From the NCBI GenBank assembly GCA_947044405.1, contig CAMRHE010000134.1, forward strand, positions 310,001-374,000: a stretch of 64,000 nucleotides of DNA, read 5' to 3'. Position 1 is the stretch's first letter, and every line of letters starts with the position of its first letter. Made by a program: the position numbers and the translations under genes. The notes beneath the pieces were generated by a model. The model had not been told where the DNA came from. It saw nothing but the letters and a program-made list of their open reading frames with translations, and did no database searches. Source of the stretch: Leptodactylus fallax (taxonomy: Eukaryota > Chordata > Amphibia > Anura > Leptodactylidae). This document shows, in pieces, positions 22,801 to 32,180 of the stretch.

Positions 22801-25800
22801 AAACTCCACAATAATATCTAAAGAATAGGCAGCCCTCCCGAAGTACTTCAAATAGATGTGGTGAGATTTATTGCATGTTGCAATGTTTCAGCTCACATGA
22901 GCCTTTGTCATCTTGAAATATAACCGTTTGAAGTGATCCTGCACCCCTCATTTTCTATGCATTTTACACAGCCCCGTATTCCAAGCCTGTACTCCATACT
23001 CATAACACCAGTTACTCAGTAAGAGGCAGAAATCGCTCTCAACACCGTAGCAAGGGGGAGAATAAAGAGATGCAGCATGTTAAGTGTAGTGTATATTAAA
23101 ACATTTATTAATGACACAAATACTGAAAAGAAAATGCAAACAAAACCAAAGCACCAAGCAGTGCATAGCGCGTTACCACTTTAGAGCAGAGACCGCACAC
23201 TAAAAGTGAATGACTTTTCACTTTGAGGGATTGTGTGAGTCACAACCAACTTGTTTGAGCAGTAGTGGGTCCCAACATAGGGAGAGGATCACAGCTGTTA
23301 CAGGGGAAGGTGTAGAGGAAGACAGCAAGGGAACCAGTAACAAAGGAACTTCGCAGATCCAAAGAAGGCTATATGACAAATTCTTTTATTCCAGAAAACA
23401 AACAGATTTGATACACAATGCTTTTCGGGGTTTAGGATACCGCTTTATCAAGTCTGTGAGACACTTTTCTGTAGCTAGCCTTCTGCAGGTGGCTGTGTGT
23501 ATTTCTGCCTTCTCCAGCTAGTCCTCAGTGATGTGTTTCAAGTCGCAACATCATCATAAGCTAGCTACAGAAAAATGTCTCACACACTTGATAAAGCAGT
23601 AACCTAAACCCCAAAACGGGTCGTGGTCAAATCTGTTTGTTTTATGGAATAAAAGAATTTGTCATATAGCCTTCTTTGGATCTGCGCAGTTCCTGTAAAA
23701 AAAAAAAAAAAAAAAAAAAAAAATTGGCTGAAAGTTTAGTTATGCTTTAAAAGGGTTTTTTCCTGGGGAAAAAAAAAGGTTTCTGTTCTGGGGAATTGGA
23801 CCAGCGAAGGCAAGTATCACACATAAAATGTTAAACAAAAATGACAAGTAACTAAGACTGTACACAGAGAATACAAAAGTACGCACCGGCATTGCACACA
23901 TGTATAAAAAACTGTCTGTCCCTCATCTGCTGAGCGCATCTGCCTTGTATAATAAACCATCTTTTCACACCCACAGCGGCTGCAGCGCCTATCAATCTGA
24001 AAGACAGAAGACTCATAAGATGGCTAAATACATGCACAAGATAATGACACTGTATTATAAATGGTTTTAGGTAAGTAAAGTTTTTTTTTCTATAATAAAA
24101 GGATAGGCATTTTCCAATACATCTGTTCACTGTCAGAATAAAACATACTTATTTAGACCCAGAATCTAGAATCTATGTGCTGACTTTGTCAAAACATATC
24201 AGAGCTTTTAGTCTGATAAACAAAAGGTTTGCAAACATTTCTGTGCTCAAGATACTGATGCATATTTACACTGTTTTGTCTAAATGTGCACCACCCATTT
24301 AGTTGGCTTAGTTTCAGTCAAAAAAAGAAAAGTGCCTAAATTTTGTTGCTTTTTTTGGCCCAACCCCTTTCAATCCCTACCACCCTTGCACACAATGCAG
24401 ATAAAACAGTTACAGGACCTTTCACCACCTCCACCAATTCAAGTTCTTAGCATCTGTTAATATCCTAAGCATCAATTAAAGATAGTCAGGGGTCTGAGAT
24501 CCGGAACCCCCACCGATCAGCTGAGTGAAGAGGTTACAACATTCACGTGAGTGCGGTAGCCTCTTTAGTACTTACCAAGCACAGTGCCATATATTTGTGT
24601 AGTCACTGTGTTTGGTATCACATCTCAGCCAAATTCACTTGAATGGCCCTGAGCTGAGATCCAGCCATGTGACTGATGAACATGACATCACATGGCCTGC
24701 AAAGCAGCGACTAGTTCTCAACTGAAAAACAGGAAAAAATTTAAAAAAACGAGCCAAAATTTGTTAATAAAGTATATTACAAAATGTATTAATGACTCAA
24801 ATACTGCAAGAAAATTAAAAGTTTGAAAGTTTAGTTATACTTGAATAAATCTTCCCCACCTGAGATGTTTTTGCCTTTCCTCACAGTTTTGTAAAAAGTC
24901 AATAAAAAAAAAAAATCCACATAGTGGAGTTGGTGGGGGGTGATATTTCTCAAGACTGGTGGTTTTCATGCCTAATTATTCATAAGCCAGTGAACTGGCG
25001 TAAACAATGATAAATATGGCATGGCACACAGCACATAAAAATGCTACTAGTGACAACTTTTGTCATGACTTTAAAAAGTCACTATAAAACTGGCACAGGG
25101 ACTTAATAAATCTGCCTATCTGCTTTATCGCATGCTGTTCTATAGAGGTATTCTTCTATAGGATAGAATTTGGTGCTCCATGAAGGCACCATACGGCAGC
25201 TCACAGAGTGCATGTGGGTCTATTTGTTCAAGCAACCTTTCCAAGTAGGCCCAATTTATTACGATAGATTTTATTCTGTGGCTTCCATGAGCAATAGGCA
25301 TGGGACAAGAATACAAAGCTGTTATGTATGGAGCCATTTTCAAAGGGAGTCTATCACTGCCCCCAGTTACTTTAAACCGCTCCCATAGTTCTGTAGATGC
25401 TGTTAGCAGAATAAAAACCATACCTTTCTTAATTTTCAGAGCTCCAGGGATGGGGAGAAAAAGCACTTTTATTCTTTATTCAAATGAGGGTCTTGGAGCA
25501 CAGGAGCTCCAAGATCCTCATTTTAATAAAGAATAAAAGTGCTTTTTCTTCACATTCCTGGGGCTCTAAAACATAAGAAAGTTATGGTTTTTACTCTGCT
25601 AACAGCATCTACAGCACTATAGGAGCGGTTTAAAGTAGCTGGAGGTAGTGATAGACTCCCTTTTAAATATCTGGCCTGTTAGAAAGGTACAAGATATAAG
25701 GTAGTCTTCTTGCCAGTGGCTGTATTTGTGAGTTATGCACTCCCTTACAAATTCTCTTATGTATGGACAGGAGATCAGTTTCTATATATTCCTATGAAAC

Positions 25801-28800
25801 TCACATTGAGGGTCTCACACGAATGGAAAAACTGACCATCTGCCCACACACAAAACAATGTTTAGCTGCTATTGCCACCTATACTTACCTATTATATCCC
25901 CCGCCATGTTCTTATTAATTTAGCTGCAGAGATGATGTGCTTGTATATCTCACATCAACACTACAGCCAAAAATAACAAAAATTGGCAAGAAGAACCAGA
26001 GTAGTAGAGAATAAGTACGTTTGAAATATTTTATGACAGTTCCTACAGATAGAGTTTCTAATTTTCTCGACAACTTCCCCACATCTTGTTAAATAAATTA
26101 TATATATAAAAATGACACTACAAGACATTTCCTGGACCCTTTCTTCAAAAACATTTCTGAAAAAGCTACAGACTTGTGAATCAGACTCCATTATGTAATA
26201 TGTTTGAAATCTGGCTCTATATATTTTACACAGATTTTCAAATCTCTATAGATCATCCAGTATCTTACCAGGGGTCCTTTTAAAGCTCCAGTTTCATCAC
26301 TTTCATTTGACAAAGCTATGGTGTCAAGCTTATTAAATACCACCGACCTCTGAACGTATTTCCCCAGGAATTCTAAAACAGATGGAGAGTACACGTGCCA
26401 CACATAAAAACACAGTGACCAAAAAAGGCACATTTAAAGGGGTTGTCTAATTTCTGGTTAAATTTCAGAAAAACATTTAAATGCCAGTACATATGTAGAA
26501 ATCCGACTGTTTGCTTAAGGGCTTACCTTAGCCAACACTGAGAAGTGTTGGAAAACTATATTTTACTTATTTCCTGCCTAAGGCTTTTAGGTGGTGAATG
26601 TTTGGCTACTGTGCATGTTCTCCTCCTCCCTCCATATTCAATGGTATTACGTGTATGTGGGGCCCAGCAGACTCCATCATTATAACAGTGACGCCAACCC
26701 CCATATAAGCGTAATACCAAAAAGAGGTAGAAAGGAACCAGCTGCTGGTTCAGATCACATCACCTGGTGTTTGATGCCAGGTGTTCAGCTACTGATCTCA
26801 GCATCTGAGGGCACCATACTATTATGTAGCTGAGAGTTAACTATACACTCAGTGTGACGTAATAGTATGGCTAAGGTGTTGAATAGAACCTTTCACCACC
26901 TCCACAAACTTCAACTCATTTCATCCTTATATAGATGCTGCTTCATTGATTTCTGAACAGCTGAGAATGGGGGGGGGGGCTACAGAAAAAATTCCAAGCA
27001 ATCATTTCTGTTACTTTCACCACAGTTATACTCTCTGTCTTCAGGTAGGTGGTGCTGGGCTGGAGCAGAAAGATAGAGACCACCTACCTGACAGTAAAGA
27101 TCATAAATATGCTGAAAGTAACAAAAATGATTACTTCGGAAGGGCCTAGAGAAAAAAAAAAAAATTCCAGCTGCTCAGGAATCAATTGAGGTACACCTAC
27201 TGAAGGATGCAAAGAGCTGGAGTTGGTGGTAGTGAAAGGTCCTCTTTGAGGCTGAGGCCACATGATGCAGAAAAGGTACTATATTTTTCAGACTATAAGA
27301 AGCAAATTTGGGAGGAAAATAAGGGGTCCCCTCTTATAGTCCGAATGTGGGGGGGGGGGGTCGCAGCGGCAGGAGTGGGACGATGTGCGGGCCCTGAGCT
27401 TGGAGGAGAGGATGTGCCATCAGTGCGAACCCATCCCGACATACGCCGTGTTATTATGGCAGATGCCGATGCTTTAAAGATGATAGCGGCCGTTCTGCTG
27501 CTGAGCAGCCGCCATAGCTACCGGGTCACTGCTGTAATGTACAATGGAGGCCCGGAGCTAATGCCCGTGATCAGAGTCCACTCTGTAAGCGCCCCCAAAG
27601 TATTAAAACTGCCCCGGGGCCCGGTGGGTTTCTTTCTTATTGCAGGCCAGCTCCTGCACGGCAAGATTACGGGAGCTGTCCTGCTCAGTCACAAATGGTG
27701 AGAGGGACACCTCAACTATTATATATCCTCACAGAAAAGGTACCCGTAGAGTAGAAAAATAAAATAATAATATATTATTTTTCTACTCTACTCTACCAGC
27801 CTCAGTAGTAATGTACAGAATCTCCCATAGACTACAATACAGTTGTATTGCAGTCTATGGGACTTGCAATCAAATGATTGCTGGTTCAAGCCCCCTGGGG
27901 GGGGCTAATAAAATAGTTACAAAAAAAAAGTTAAAAAAAAAAAAACATAAAAACTAAAAGTTCTAAATAACCCCCTTTCCTAGAATATATATAAAAGTAA
28001 AACATTACAGTGAAACACATACACATTAGGTATCCCTGTGTCCAAAAACACCCGGTCTACAAACTTATAAAAATATGTTTCCCGTAGGGTGAACGCCGTA
28101 GCGGGGGAAAAAAAAAAAAATCAAAAAATGCCGAACTGCCGTTTTTCGCCTCTGATTTGAATAAAAAGTGATCAATGCAATAGACGTTCCCCAAAATGGT
28201 ACAACTAAAAAGTACACCTGGCCCCGCAAAAAAAGATGCTCTTTGCATCCCCGTACAGCTGCAGGGCCACCTGTCAATGTGCCCTTGCAGCTGTTGAAAA
28301 ACTACAACTCCCATATGTTATTTATGATTTTAAATATTTTACAACATTTTTTGCTACAAATTTTTTTTCCTTATTTTCCTCCCCTAAAACCTAGGTGCCT
28401 CTTCTGGTCCGGTGTGTCTTATAGTCCGAAAAATACGGTACTTTTTATTTATTTTTGCAAATTTCATTGTGTTTTTTTTTCCTTTTGCGCCAAAGCCAGG
28501 ATTGAGATGAGCAGAAAGGAGTAATATAAGTGCTTCCTTTAAAGTTCCCATTCCTTTTAAAGCCACTCTTGCCTTTAGATGAAAAAAAAAAAACCACAGA
28601 AGCAGCTTTTACACATAGTGTAACATGCCTATACGGAGAAGACTGCTTGGTATGTGCCAAATTAAGGCTGGATTCACATCTGTGCCAGAGTATCCATCGC
28701 AGTGACCACAGAAAATCGCCGGACAAAAAAGTGCTGCAAATCCATCTTTTTTGCCCGGTCGTTTCAATTTAAAACAACAGATCCCATTATAGTCAATGGG

Positions 28801-29256
28801 GCTGTAGGGCACCATTTGTATTCTTTGTTTTAGCCGTCTACGTGTCCACAGGCCAAAACAAGGAATACTGTGGCACAGATGTGAACATAGCGAGAGCCTT
28901 GAATTGCTCAGTTTTTTATTATGCCATATCCTGCCTGGAATTTAAAGGGGTTGTCCAGGATCTGAAGGAATTTGATACTGATAAGCTACACCTATGGGCA
29001 ATGGTATCCCCTGAAGCAATTCTTGTGCCATTTCTGAATTTTATTTTTTCCTATCACGTGACTCACGTAAAAGAGATGAATGTAAGGAGATGCTATAGTG
29101 GAGGAAAGCTATACTAGTATACTTGCCTGTCACTTGTGTACGATGACCGCAGGAGAGGCAGGTAACAGTATCGTGGATGCCAGGAGGGGGCAGCACCGAG
29201 CCACAATCTGAGCAAAAGTCAGACTCTGAGCAGAAACACGTGGTCGCGCTGTCCAT
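19778..29256 (-). CDS. polr1h: RNA polymerase I subunit RPA12 (four exons, complete)
   Basis: Joined exons 29256-29127, 26372-26269, 23996-23887 and 19802-19778 encode 122 aa; the human protein is about 126. RPA12 (ZNRD1, yeast Rpa12/A12.2) is the nucleolar Pol I subunit needed for RNA cleavage and termination, combining Rpb9-like and TFIIS-like zinc ribbons. The N-terminal ribbon uses C15, C18, C33 and C36. The C-terminal ribbon uses C83, C86, C111 and C114 and carries the TFIIS-type acidic hairpin QMRSADEGQT (D102, E103). It ends FQEKEDS, like other vertebrates. All junctions keep frame. Introns 2 and 3 are GT-AG; intron 1 uses a GC donor (29126-29125) with AG at 26374-26373. Introns are 2754, 2272 and 4084 bp and full of transposons, including an intact Tc1 in intron 3. 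The start is the first ATG, matching the family's N terminus. Confidence 0.93.
20186..20465. mobile_element. MITE with 'ttcacac'-type ends
   Basis: The left end 'aaggctatgttcacaattgt' pairs with the right end 'gctaatgtgaacatagcata'. Internal imperfect inverted repeats surround 'ccattgttctggtcctccga'. It lies just upstream of POLR1H's last exon, within intron 3, and belongs to a group of similar elements at 28665, 32799, 35285, 37036, 38349 and 57482. Confidence 0.6.
21039..22605 (-). mobile_element. apparently intact Tc1-like transposon (DD35E spacing)
   Basis: A 1567-bp element with terminal inverted repeats starting CAGTCATGGCCAAAAGTTTT at both ends. About 38 bp match with a single difference (GACAC versus GATAC). 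TA lies at 21037-21038 and 22606-22607. It contains one uninterrupted transposase frame (22265-21216). Insertion is inside an older palindromic MITE, in POLR1H intron 3 and in the same orientation as POLR1H. The near-identity of the termini and the intact frame indicate recent insertion. Confidence 0.93.
21216..22265 (-). CDS. Tc1/mariner-family transposase, full length
   Basis: 349 codons from the first ATG; the second Met at residue 12 (MVISKETRADI) is the likelier start by family comparison. It should cut and paste DNA between its inverted repeats at TA targets. A first helix-turn-helix covers about 20-55 (GLTGKSIAARKIAPQSTIYR), then a basic GRSRKTSKR linker (66-74), and a second helix-turn-helix at about 90-125. 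Catalytic residues are D160 in FSDES, D252 in QHDGAPCH and E288 in NPIENLW. There are 35 residues between D252 and E288, one more than classical Tc1 or Sleeping Beauty (34). A DD35E group has been described among vertebrate Tc1/mariner elements; membership is inferred from spacing only. A WGCFSAKG glycine box lies at 201-208. No stop or frameshift is seen, so the protein could be active. Confidence 0.93.
   Translation of the reverse strand: MLAIIVSLLLTMVISKETRADIIALHKNGLTGKSIAARKIAPQSTIYRIIKNFKERGSIGAKKAPGRSRKTSKRQDRLLKVFQLRDRATSSAELAEEWQQAGMSASALTVRRRLLEQGLVSRRAAKKPLLSRKNIRDRLIFCKRYREWTAEDWGKVIFSDESPFRLFGTSGKQLIRRRRGERYHQSCLMPTVKHPETIHVWGCFSAKGIGSLTVLPKNTAMNKEWYQNVLQEQLLPTVQEQFGAQQCLFQHDGAPCHKAKVITKWLREQNIEILGPWPGNSPDLNPIENLWSIIKRRVDKQKPTNSDKIKVLILQEWTAISQDLVQKLIESMPGRIAEVLKKKGQHCKY
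22736..22918 (-). repeat. repeat fragment with hammerhead-like stem
   Basis: Inserted in the right arm of the palindromic MITE. On the minus strand it contains AAGATGACAAAGGCTCATG then TGAGCTGAAAC, a perfect GCTC/GAGC stem-loop followed by GAAAC and, soon after, AATAAA. This resembles the stem II and GAAA part of hammerhead motifs found in Penelope-like retroelements, but the CUGAUGA box is altered. Identity is tentative. Confidence 0.35.
23141..23715. repeat. inverted-repeat insertion
   Basis: Two arms mirror each other over about 150 bp: 'cgcagatccaaagaaggcta', 'tgacaaattcttttattcca' and 'gctagc' on the left versus 'gctagctacagaaaaatgtc' through 'tagccttctttggatctgcg' on the right, with the centre near 23520-23560. 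Each arm contains a 'cttgataaagc' plus 'ccccgaaaa' (or 'ccccaaaac') pair. The right arm ends in an A run (23698-23723). It probably represents two head-to-head copies of one retroelement end. Confidence 0.55.
23887..23996 (-). CDS. polr1h: POLR1H coding exon 3
   Basis: Preceded by 'ctgtctttcag' and followed by GTGCGT on the minus strand. Encodes 36 residues starting IDRRCSRCG, including the catalytic hairpin QMRSADEGQTVFYTC and CVQC, and ends with two nt of codon 115. Confidence 0.92.
24413..24850. repeat. MITE pieces in POLR1H intron 2
   Basis: About 24413-24500 starts 'aggacctttcaccacctcca', the left arm of the element complete at 26886-27244. About 24740-24850 is a right arm only of the TTAA-flanked palindromic family ('aataaagtatattacaaaat', 'aaagtttagttatact'). 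Neither has coding sequence. Confidence 0.55.
25336..25665. mobile_element. long-hairpin MITE in POLR1H intron 2
   Basis: Arms of about 150 bp mirror: 'aaagggagtctatcactgcc', 'taaaccgctcc', 'atagttctgtagatgctgtt' and 'gcttttattctt'-type segments on the left, and their complements through 'agtgatagactccctttt' on the right. The centre is at about 25495-25510 ('ttggagcacaggagctccaa'). The two frames at 25140-25536 are palindrome artefacts. Confidence 0.75.
26269..26372 (-). CDS. polr1h: POLR1H coding exon 2
   Basis: Preceded by 'tctgttttag' and followed by GTAAGA on the minus strand. Completes codon 44 (Glu) and encodes 34 residues, FLGKYVQRSVVFNKL to GALKGPL, the linker between the two zinc ribbons. 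Confidence 0.9.
26886..27244. mobile_element. palindromic MITE in POLR1H intron 1
   Basis: The left end 'gaacctttcaccacctccac' mirrors the right end 'agtgaaaggtcc'. Arms also share 'aatcatttctgttactttc' versus 'gaaagtaacaaaaatgatt' and 'gtaggtggt' versus 'accacctac'. A partial copy lies at 24413. Confidence 0.7.
27277..28440. mobile_element. DNA element with 'phase-conserved' TIRs, non-coding
   Basis: The left end TACTATATTTTTCAGACTAT pairs with the complement of the right end TACCGTATTTTTCGGACTAT. Homology extends inward through GGAGGAAAATAAGG, giving inverted repeats of roughly 60-70 bp around an 1164-bp element. The interior holds a GC-richer segment (27355-27700) whose open frame (27207-27701) overruns the left end and shows no protein family, and a family-A repeat (27960-28230). 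Elements with this terminus are widespread in vertebrates; I do not assign a superfamily. It lies in POLR1H intron 1. Confidence 0.65.
27960..28230 (+). repeat. dispersed repeat 'family A', nested
   Basis: Contains 'cacattaggtatccctgtgt', 'acccggtctacaaacttata', 'gggtgaacgccgtagcgggg' and 'aagtacacctggcccc', matching 2171-2400 and 33240-33370. It lies within the 27277-28440 element. Confidence 0.6.
28665..28893. mobile_element. MITE with 'ttcacatctg' ends
   Basis: The left end 'aggctggattcacatctgtg' mirrors the right end 'cacagatgtgaacatagc'. It is internally AT-rich with imperfect mirrored arms ('ccattatagtcaatggggct' region at the centre). Lies in POLR1H intron 1. Confidence 0.6.
28943..29030. 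repeat. fragment of 'aaaggggttgtccagg' MITE
   Basis: Contains 'aaaggggttgtccaggatct' and 'gatactgataagctacacct', matching the left half of elements at 31127-31543, 58910 and 59943. The right half is absent. Confidence 0.5.
29127..29256 (-). CDS. polr1h: POLR1H coding exon 1
   Basis: Encodes residues 1-43 plus one nt of codon 44: MDSATTCF..., the first zinc ribbon (CSDC at 15-18, CLSC at 33-36) and HDTVTC. The exon ends GTGACAG followed by GCAAGT, a GC-type 5' splice site with an otherwise strong consensus. Confidence 0.92.
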
Positions 29257-29600
29257 GCTGTGGAGGAGACATTACATACATAGCGCTCATTATGGACGTG
29301 CAGTCACCATACATACTCGCTGTCCCTGAATGATTCCCACCGCCGTGTAAAGCTGGGGTTCTTAGTATCTATGAACTGCAAAAGCCAGCATGACCAGTCA
29401 CCAAACTAACAGCCTCAGAACCTTCACATCCCGCTCCACCTCATCTACTCACCCGCTGGATCATCCGTGTACCGATCACCACAAAGCACTACTGTACAGT
29501 AGTATCTCCGTCCTAGCCGGCAGTCACGTGCCTCTACTACTGATCATAGAGCTGTAGAAACGTACAGTAGTAGCGCCACCTGCTGGCTGTACAAAGGCTG
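29257..29600 (-). promoter_or_regulatory. POLR1H promoter region
   Basis: Upstream of the POLR1H ATG the sequence is GC-richer than its surroundings. It contains GTCACGTG at 29523-29530 (USF/MYC-type E-box), a repeated 'tactgtacagtagt' type palindrome at about 29488-29504 and again near 29562-29571, and a CTCF-like motif at 29573-29586. No TATA box is evident. Prediction from sequence only. Confidence 0.45.
29573..29586 (-). promoter_or_regulatory. candidate CTCF binding site
   Basis: On the minus strand this reads CCAGCAGGTGGCGC, which fits every position of the CTCF core consensus CCASYAGRKGGCRS. It lies about 320 bp upstream of the POLR1H start codon, at the gene-desert side. Binding is inferred from the motif only. 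Confidence 0.5.
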
Positions 29601-29984
29601 TGATCAGACCCCAATCACAGCTCACTTATGAGCCGGACACCGGCCTATTACGCCTTTTATAAATCGCGCCTATTTTTCAGGTTATTCTTTTATTTCCTAG
29701 CATTGCAATAGAAATTACATGGAAACTACATGTACACGAAGAGGCTGTCTTTATAGGCTGTCGGTATTTACAGCCTTAAAACCCAATTATAGGTTCCTTA
29801 TTAGGCTTGCCCTGTCCTAAATCCCCTAGACCACTAGGGTATGTTCACATCTGTACTGTTTATTAAGTTGTCCCTTTCTGTTACCCGTACCTCCCAATTT
29901 TTAAAGAACAGAAAGAGGAACAAAATGTCCAGCGCTCTATGCGCGCTGCATTAAATTTAGCTCCACACACTTCTAAATTTTTCT

Positions 29985-30210
29985 CCGCCCATTCCCATCC
30001 ATTTCTCTTTGTGCTCCCCACACAGTATAATTCTCTTACAGTCACCCTAATATTATATGCTCCCACATTATAATGTTTTCTTCAAACTGACCCCACAGTA
30101 CAAAGTCTCTCTTCTGGTGCACCCACAGTTTAATGTCCCGCTCATATGCCCCCACAGTTATGTGCAGTCTCATGTAGACAGCCTTATCCTCTCTCCCTGC
30201 TTCAGCTCCA
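29985..30210. repeat. degenerate minisatellite (30-bp family, reverse orientation)
   Basis: Repeating phrases 'cccacagtataat', 'cccacattataatgt', 'ccccacagtac' and 'cccacagtttaatgtcc' at roughly 30-40-bp spacing. The complement reads like the units at 40.6-41.7 kb ('gtggg.gcatataat'). Diverged and irregular. Confidence 0.5.
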
Positions 30211-30479
30211 CCCAACATGCAGTCCCATGCAGGGCCAGTGTTGGGGGGGGGGGGCAAACTAGTCAAATGCCCAGCGGCCCCCCGTCTCCAAAGGTGCCCG
30301 GGGATCCGCAACATCTGGTGACCCGGATCAGTGCAGCCTTAATAACAAGTGTATCGGCGTGCTATGCTAGAGCAGGGAGCTATAAAGTCCCTGCTATGAT
30401 ATAGAGGACTATGTACTAAGATGGGACAGGGCACGATGACGTCATTGCATCACGCCCCTGTGACGGACCCTGCTTTGGA

Positions 30480-31110
30480 TTCCATATAGGGGGGGAATTT
30501 TTAAGGAGGAACTATTAATAATAAGGCCAGTTGGGGAGCTACTATTAATAAGGGGGGCTATATATATATATATTTGGAGGAACTATTATTAATAAGACCA
30601 GTGGGAGATTATTAATAATAAGAGGGCCTTATATTAGTAAGGCTGGAAGAACTATTACTTATAAAAGGTAACTTTTAATAAAAAGGCGGGGGGAAAACTA
30701 TCAATAAGTGGGGTATATATAAAAGGGACTATTATTAAGAAGGCTTGGGGTACTATTATTTATAAGGGGGGGGTTATTAATGATAAGGTTGAGGGAACTA
30801 TTATATATAAGGGGGGCTATTTATATGGGGGAACTATGAATAATAAGGCCAGCGGGGGAGCTATCGTTAATAAGGAGCGACTATTATTTATGAGACTGGG
30901 GCTATTTATAAGAAGGAACTCGTACTTATAAGGGGAAACTATTACTGATAAGGGGGGGGGGTATTATTTATATGGAGGTAACTATTATTAGTAAGGGGGA
31001 TTGATTTATAAGGGGGGACTATAATAACTCATGAGGCGATACAAAGGTGGTCATTTCTATTGCATATGGGCAAAAAGTGGCTTGTTATTACAGGGGGCAG
31101 AAAAGGGTAT
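30480..31110. repeat. degenerate tandem repeat, G-rich/AT-rich alternating
   Basis: About 20 irregular units of roughly 28-35 bp alternate G runs with 'aactattattaataagg' type segments. It has strong G/C strand asymmetry (G-rich on the plus strand) and no coding capacity. Confidence 0.65.
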
Positions 31111-31126
31111 TATTAAATCACTATTT

Positions 31127-31543
31127 TAAAGGCGTTTTCCAGCCACAAACTGATTTTTGATACTGATGACCTATCCACAGGAAAGGACATCAGTATGTGA
31201 TTTGTCGGGTCTGATTGTTCTAGCGGCCTCCATATACTGAAAGCTGCTAGTGGACAGAATGCAGTACCGCTACTATTCAAGTAATAGGAGGAGCACAGCA
31301 GCCCCATCCACTGTATAGTGGTGGTTCTGGGTAATTGCAGCACAACTACTATTGCTTGAATAGGATCGGTGCGGCATCCTGTCCACAAGTATGGTCTGTC
31401 ACCTGAAAGTTGCTAGTACAGTTGATCTGTGTGGGGTTCGGGTGTCGAACCCTGACAGATTACATACTGACAAACTGATGAACTGTCCTGTAGATAGGTT
31501 ATCAGTATAAAAAAATCATTTTAGGGCTGGAAAAACCCCTTTA
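31127..31543. mobile_element. palindromic MITE ('gatgacctatcc' family)
   Basis: The left arm 'ttttccagccacaaactgat' with 'gatactgatgacctatccac' mirrors the right arm 'gtagataggttatcagtata' with 'attttagggctggaaaa'. Related halves occur at 28943, 35585-35690, 36780-36880, 58910-59060 and 59940-60290. Confidence 0.65.
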
Positions 31544-31899
31544 CTTGATCTGATGTTTGTTAGGAAAGAAGTATGTGCAGTGCACAACTACCTTATGGAG
31601 GTAGTCACCGTGTCGAGGTAGTGTAATCACCGTGTCGAGTAGAGGTATAAGTGGTCTTTATATGATGTGTTTTGTTTTGTAATTGTCTGTATAGTGGTAA
31701 TAATTGTCATCAGTTATATGTCATAATTCTCCCCAGTATAGCGCTACACACACAGCAGTTTCACAACTAAAGTATGTTTACAAATTTTTATTTTCTTTCG
31801 TAATCTTTTAAGACTATATCACTGCCGCTGGAAGTGCAGCACTGACTTCTGAAATGTCTAAATATGACAGTGTTGGTATTTCAGGATTTGGGGTCCCAC

Positions 31900-32180
31900 T
31901 TTTAATTTTACCCAGGGCCACATTTTGTGTAAAACCAGCCCTGGTCCCATGTAAAAAGCATTACCCCCTCTCCCTTCAGCCACCTTCAACATGCAATCCA
32001 ATGTAGACATCACCCTCTCTTTATTCAGCCCATTCCAATTTATGCAGTCCCATGCATAAAAAAAAGCACCACCCTCTCCCACTTCAGCCCACTACAACAT
32101 GGAGTCCCATGTAACCATCATTGCTATTTCTTCCAAAGTTCAGCCCCCTCCAACATGCAGTTCCAAATAAACAGAATACC
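31900..32180. repeat. degenerate ~50-bp tandem repeat
   Basis: Four or five units share 'ttcagcc', 'caacatgcag' and 'tcccatgta', with 'accctctc' between, at about 45-60-bp spacing. The same unit occurs once at about 30185-30230. Confidence 0.55.

Larger units (their letters stand above)
20928..23746. mobile_element. TTAA-flanked palindromic MITE split by later insertions
   Basis: The left terminus 'agtgtaactaaactttcag' and the right terminus 'ctgaaagtttagttatgct' mirror each other, with TTAA outside (20924-20927 and 23747-23750). Internal arms match the 5452 and 53178 copies ('gtgtaaaatgtagagaaaat' after the Tc1). It is broken by the Tc1 element (21039-22605), by a block at about 22736-22918 and by a block at about 23141-23715. 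The whole composite lies in POLR1H intron 3. Confidence 0.7.

Noticed and set aside
26591..26833. 80-aa plus-strand frame upstream of POLR1H exon 2 on the opposite strand
   Set aside because: No resemblance to any family; lies in POLR1H intron 1 next to repeats.
27207..27701. 164-aa frame, Gly/Ala-rich then hydrophobic
   Set aside because: It straddles the left end of the 27277 element and includes a G run; no domain recognised.
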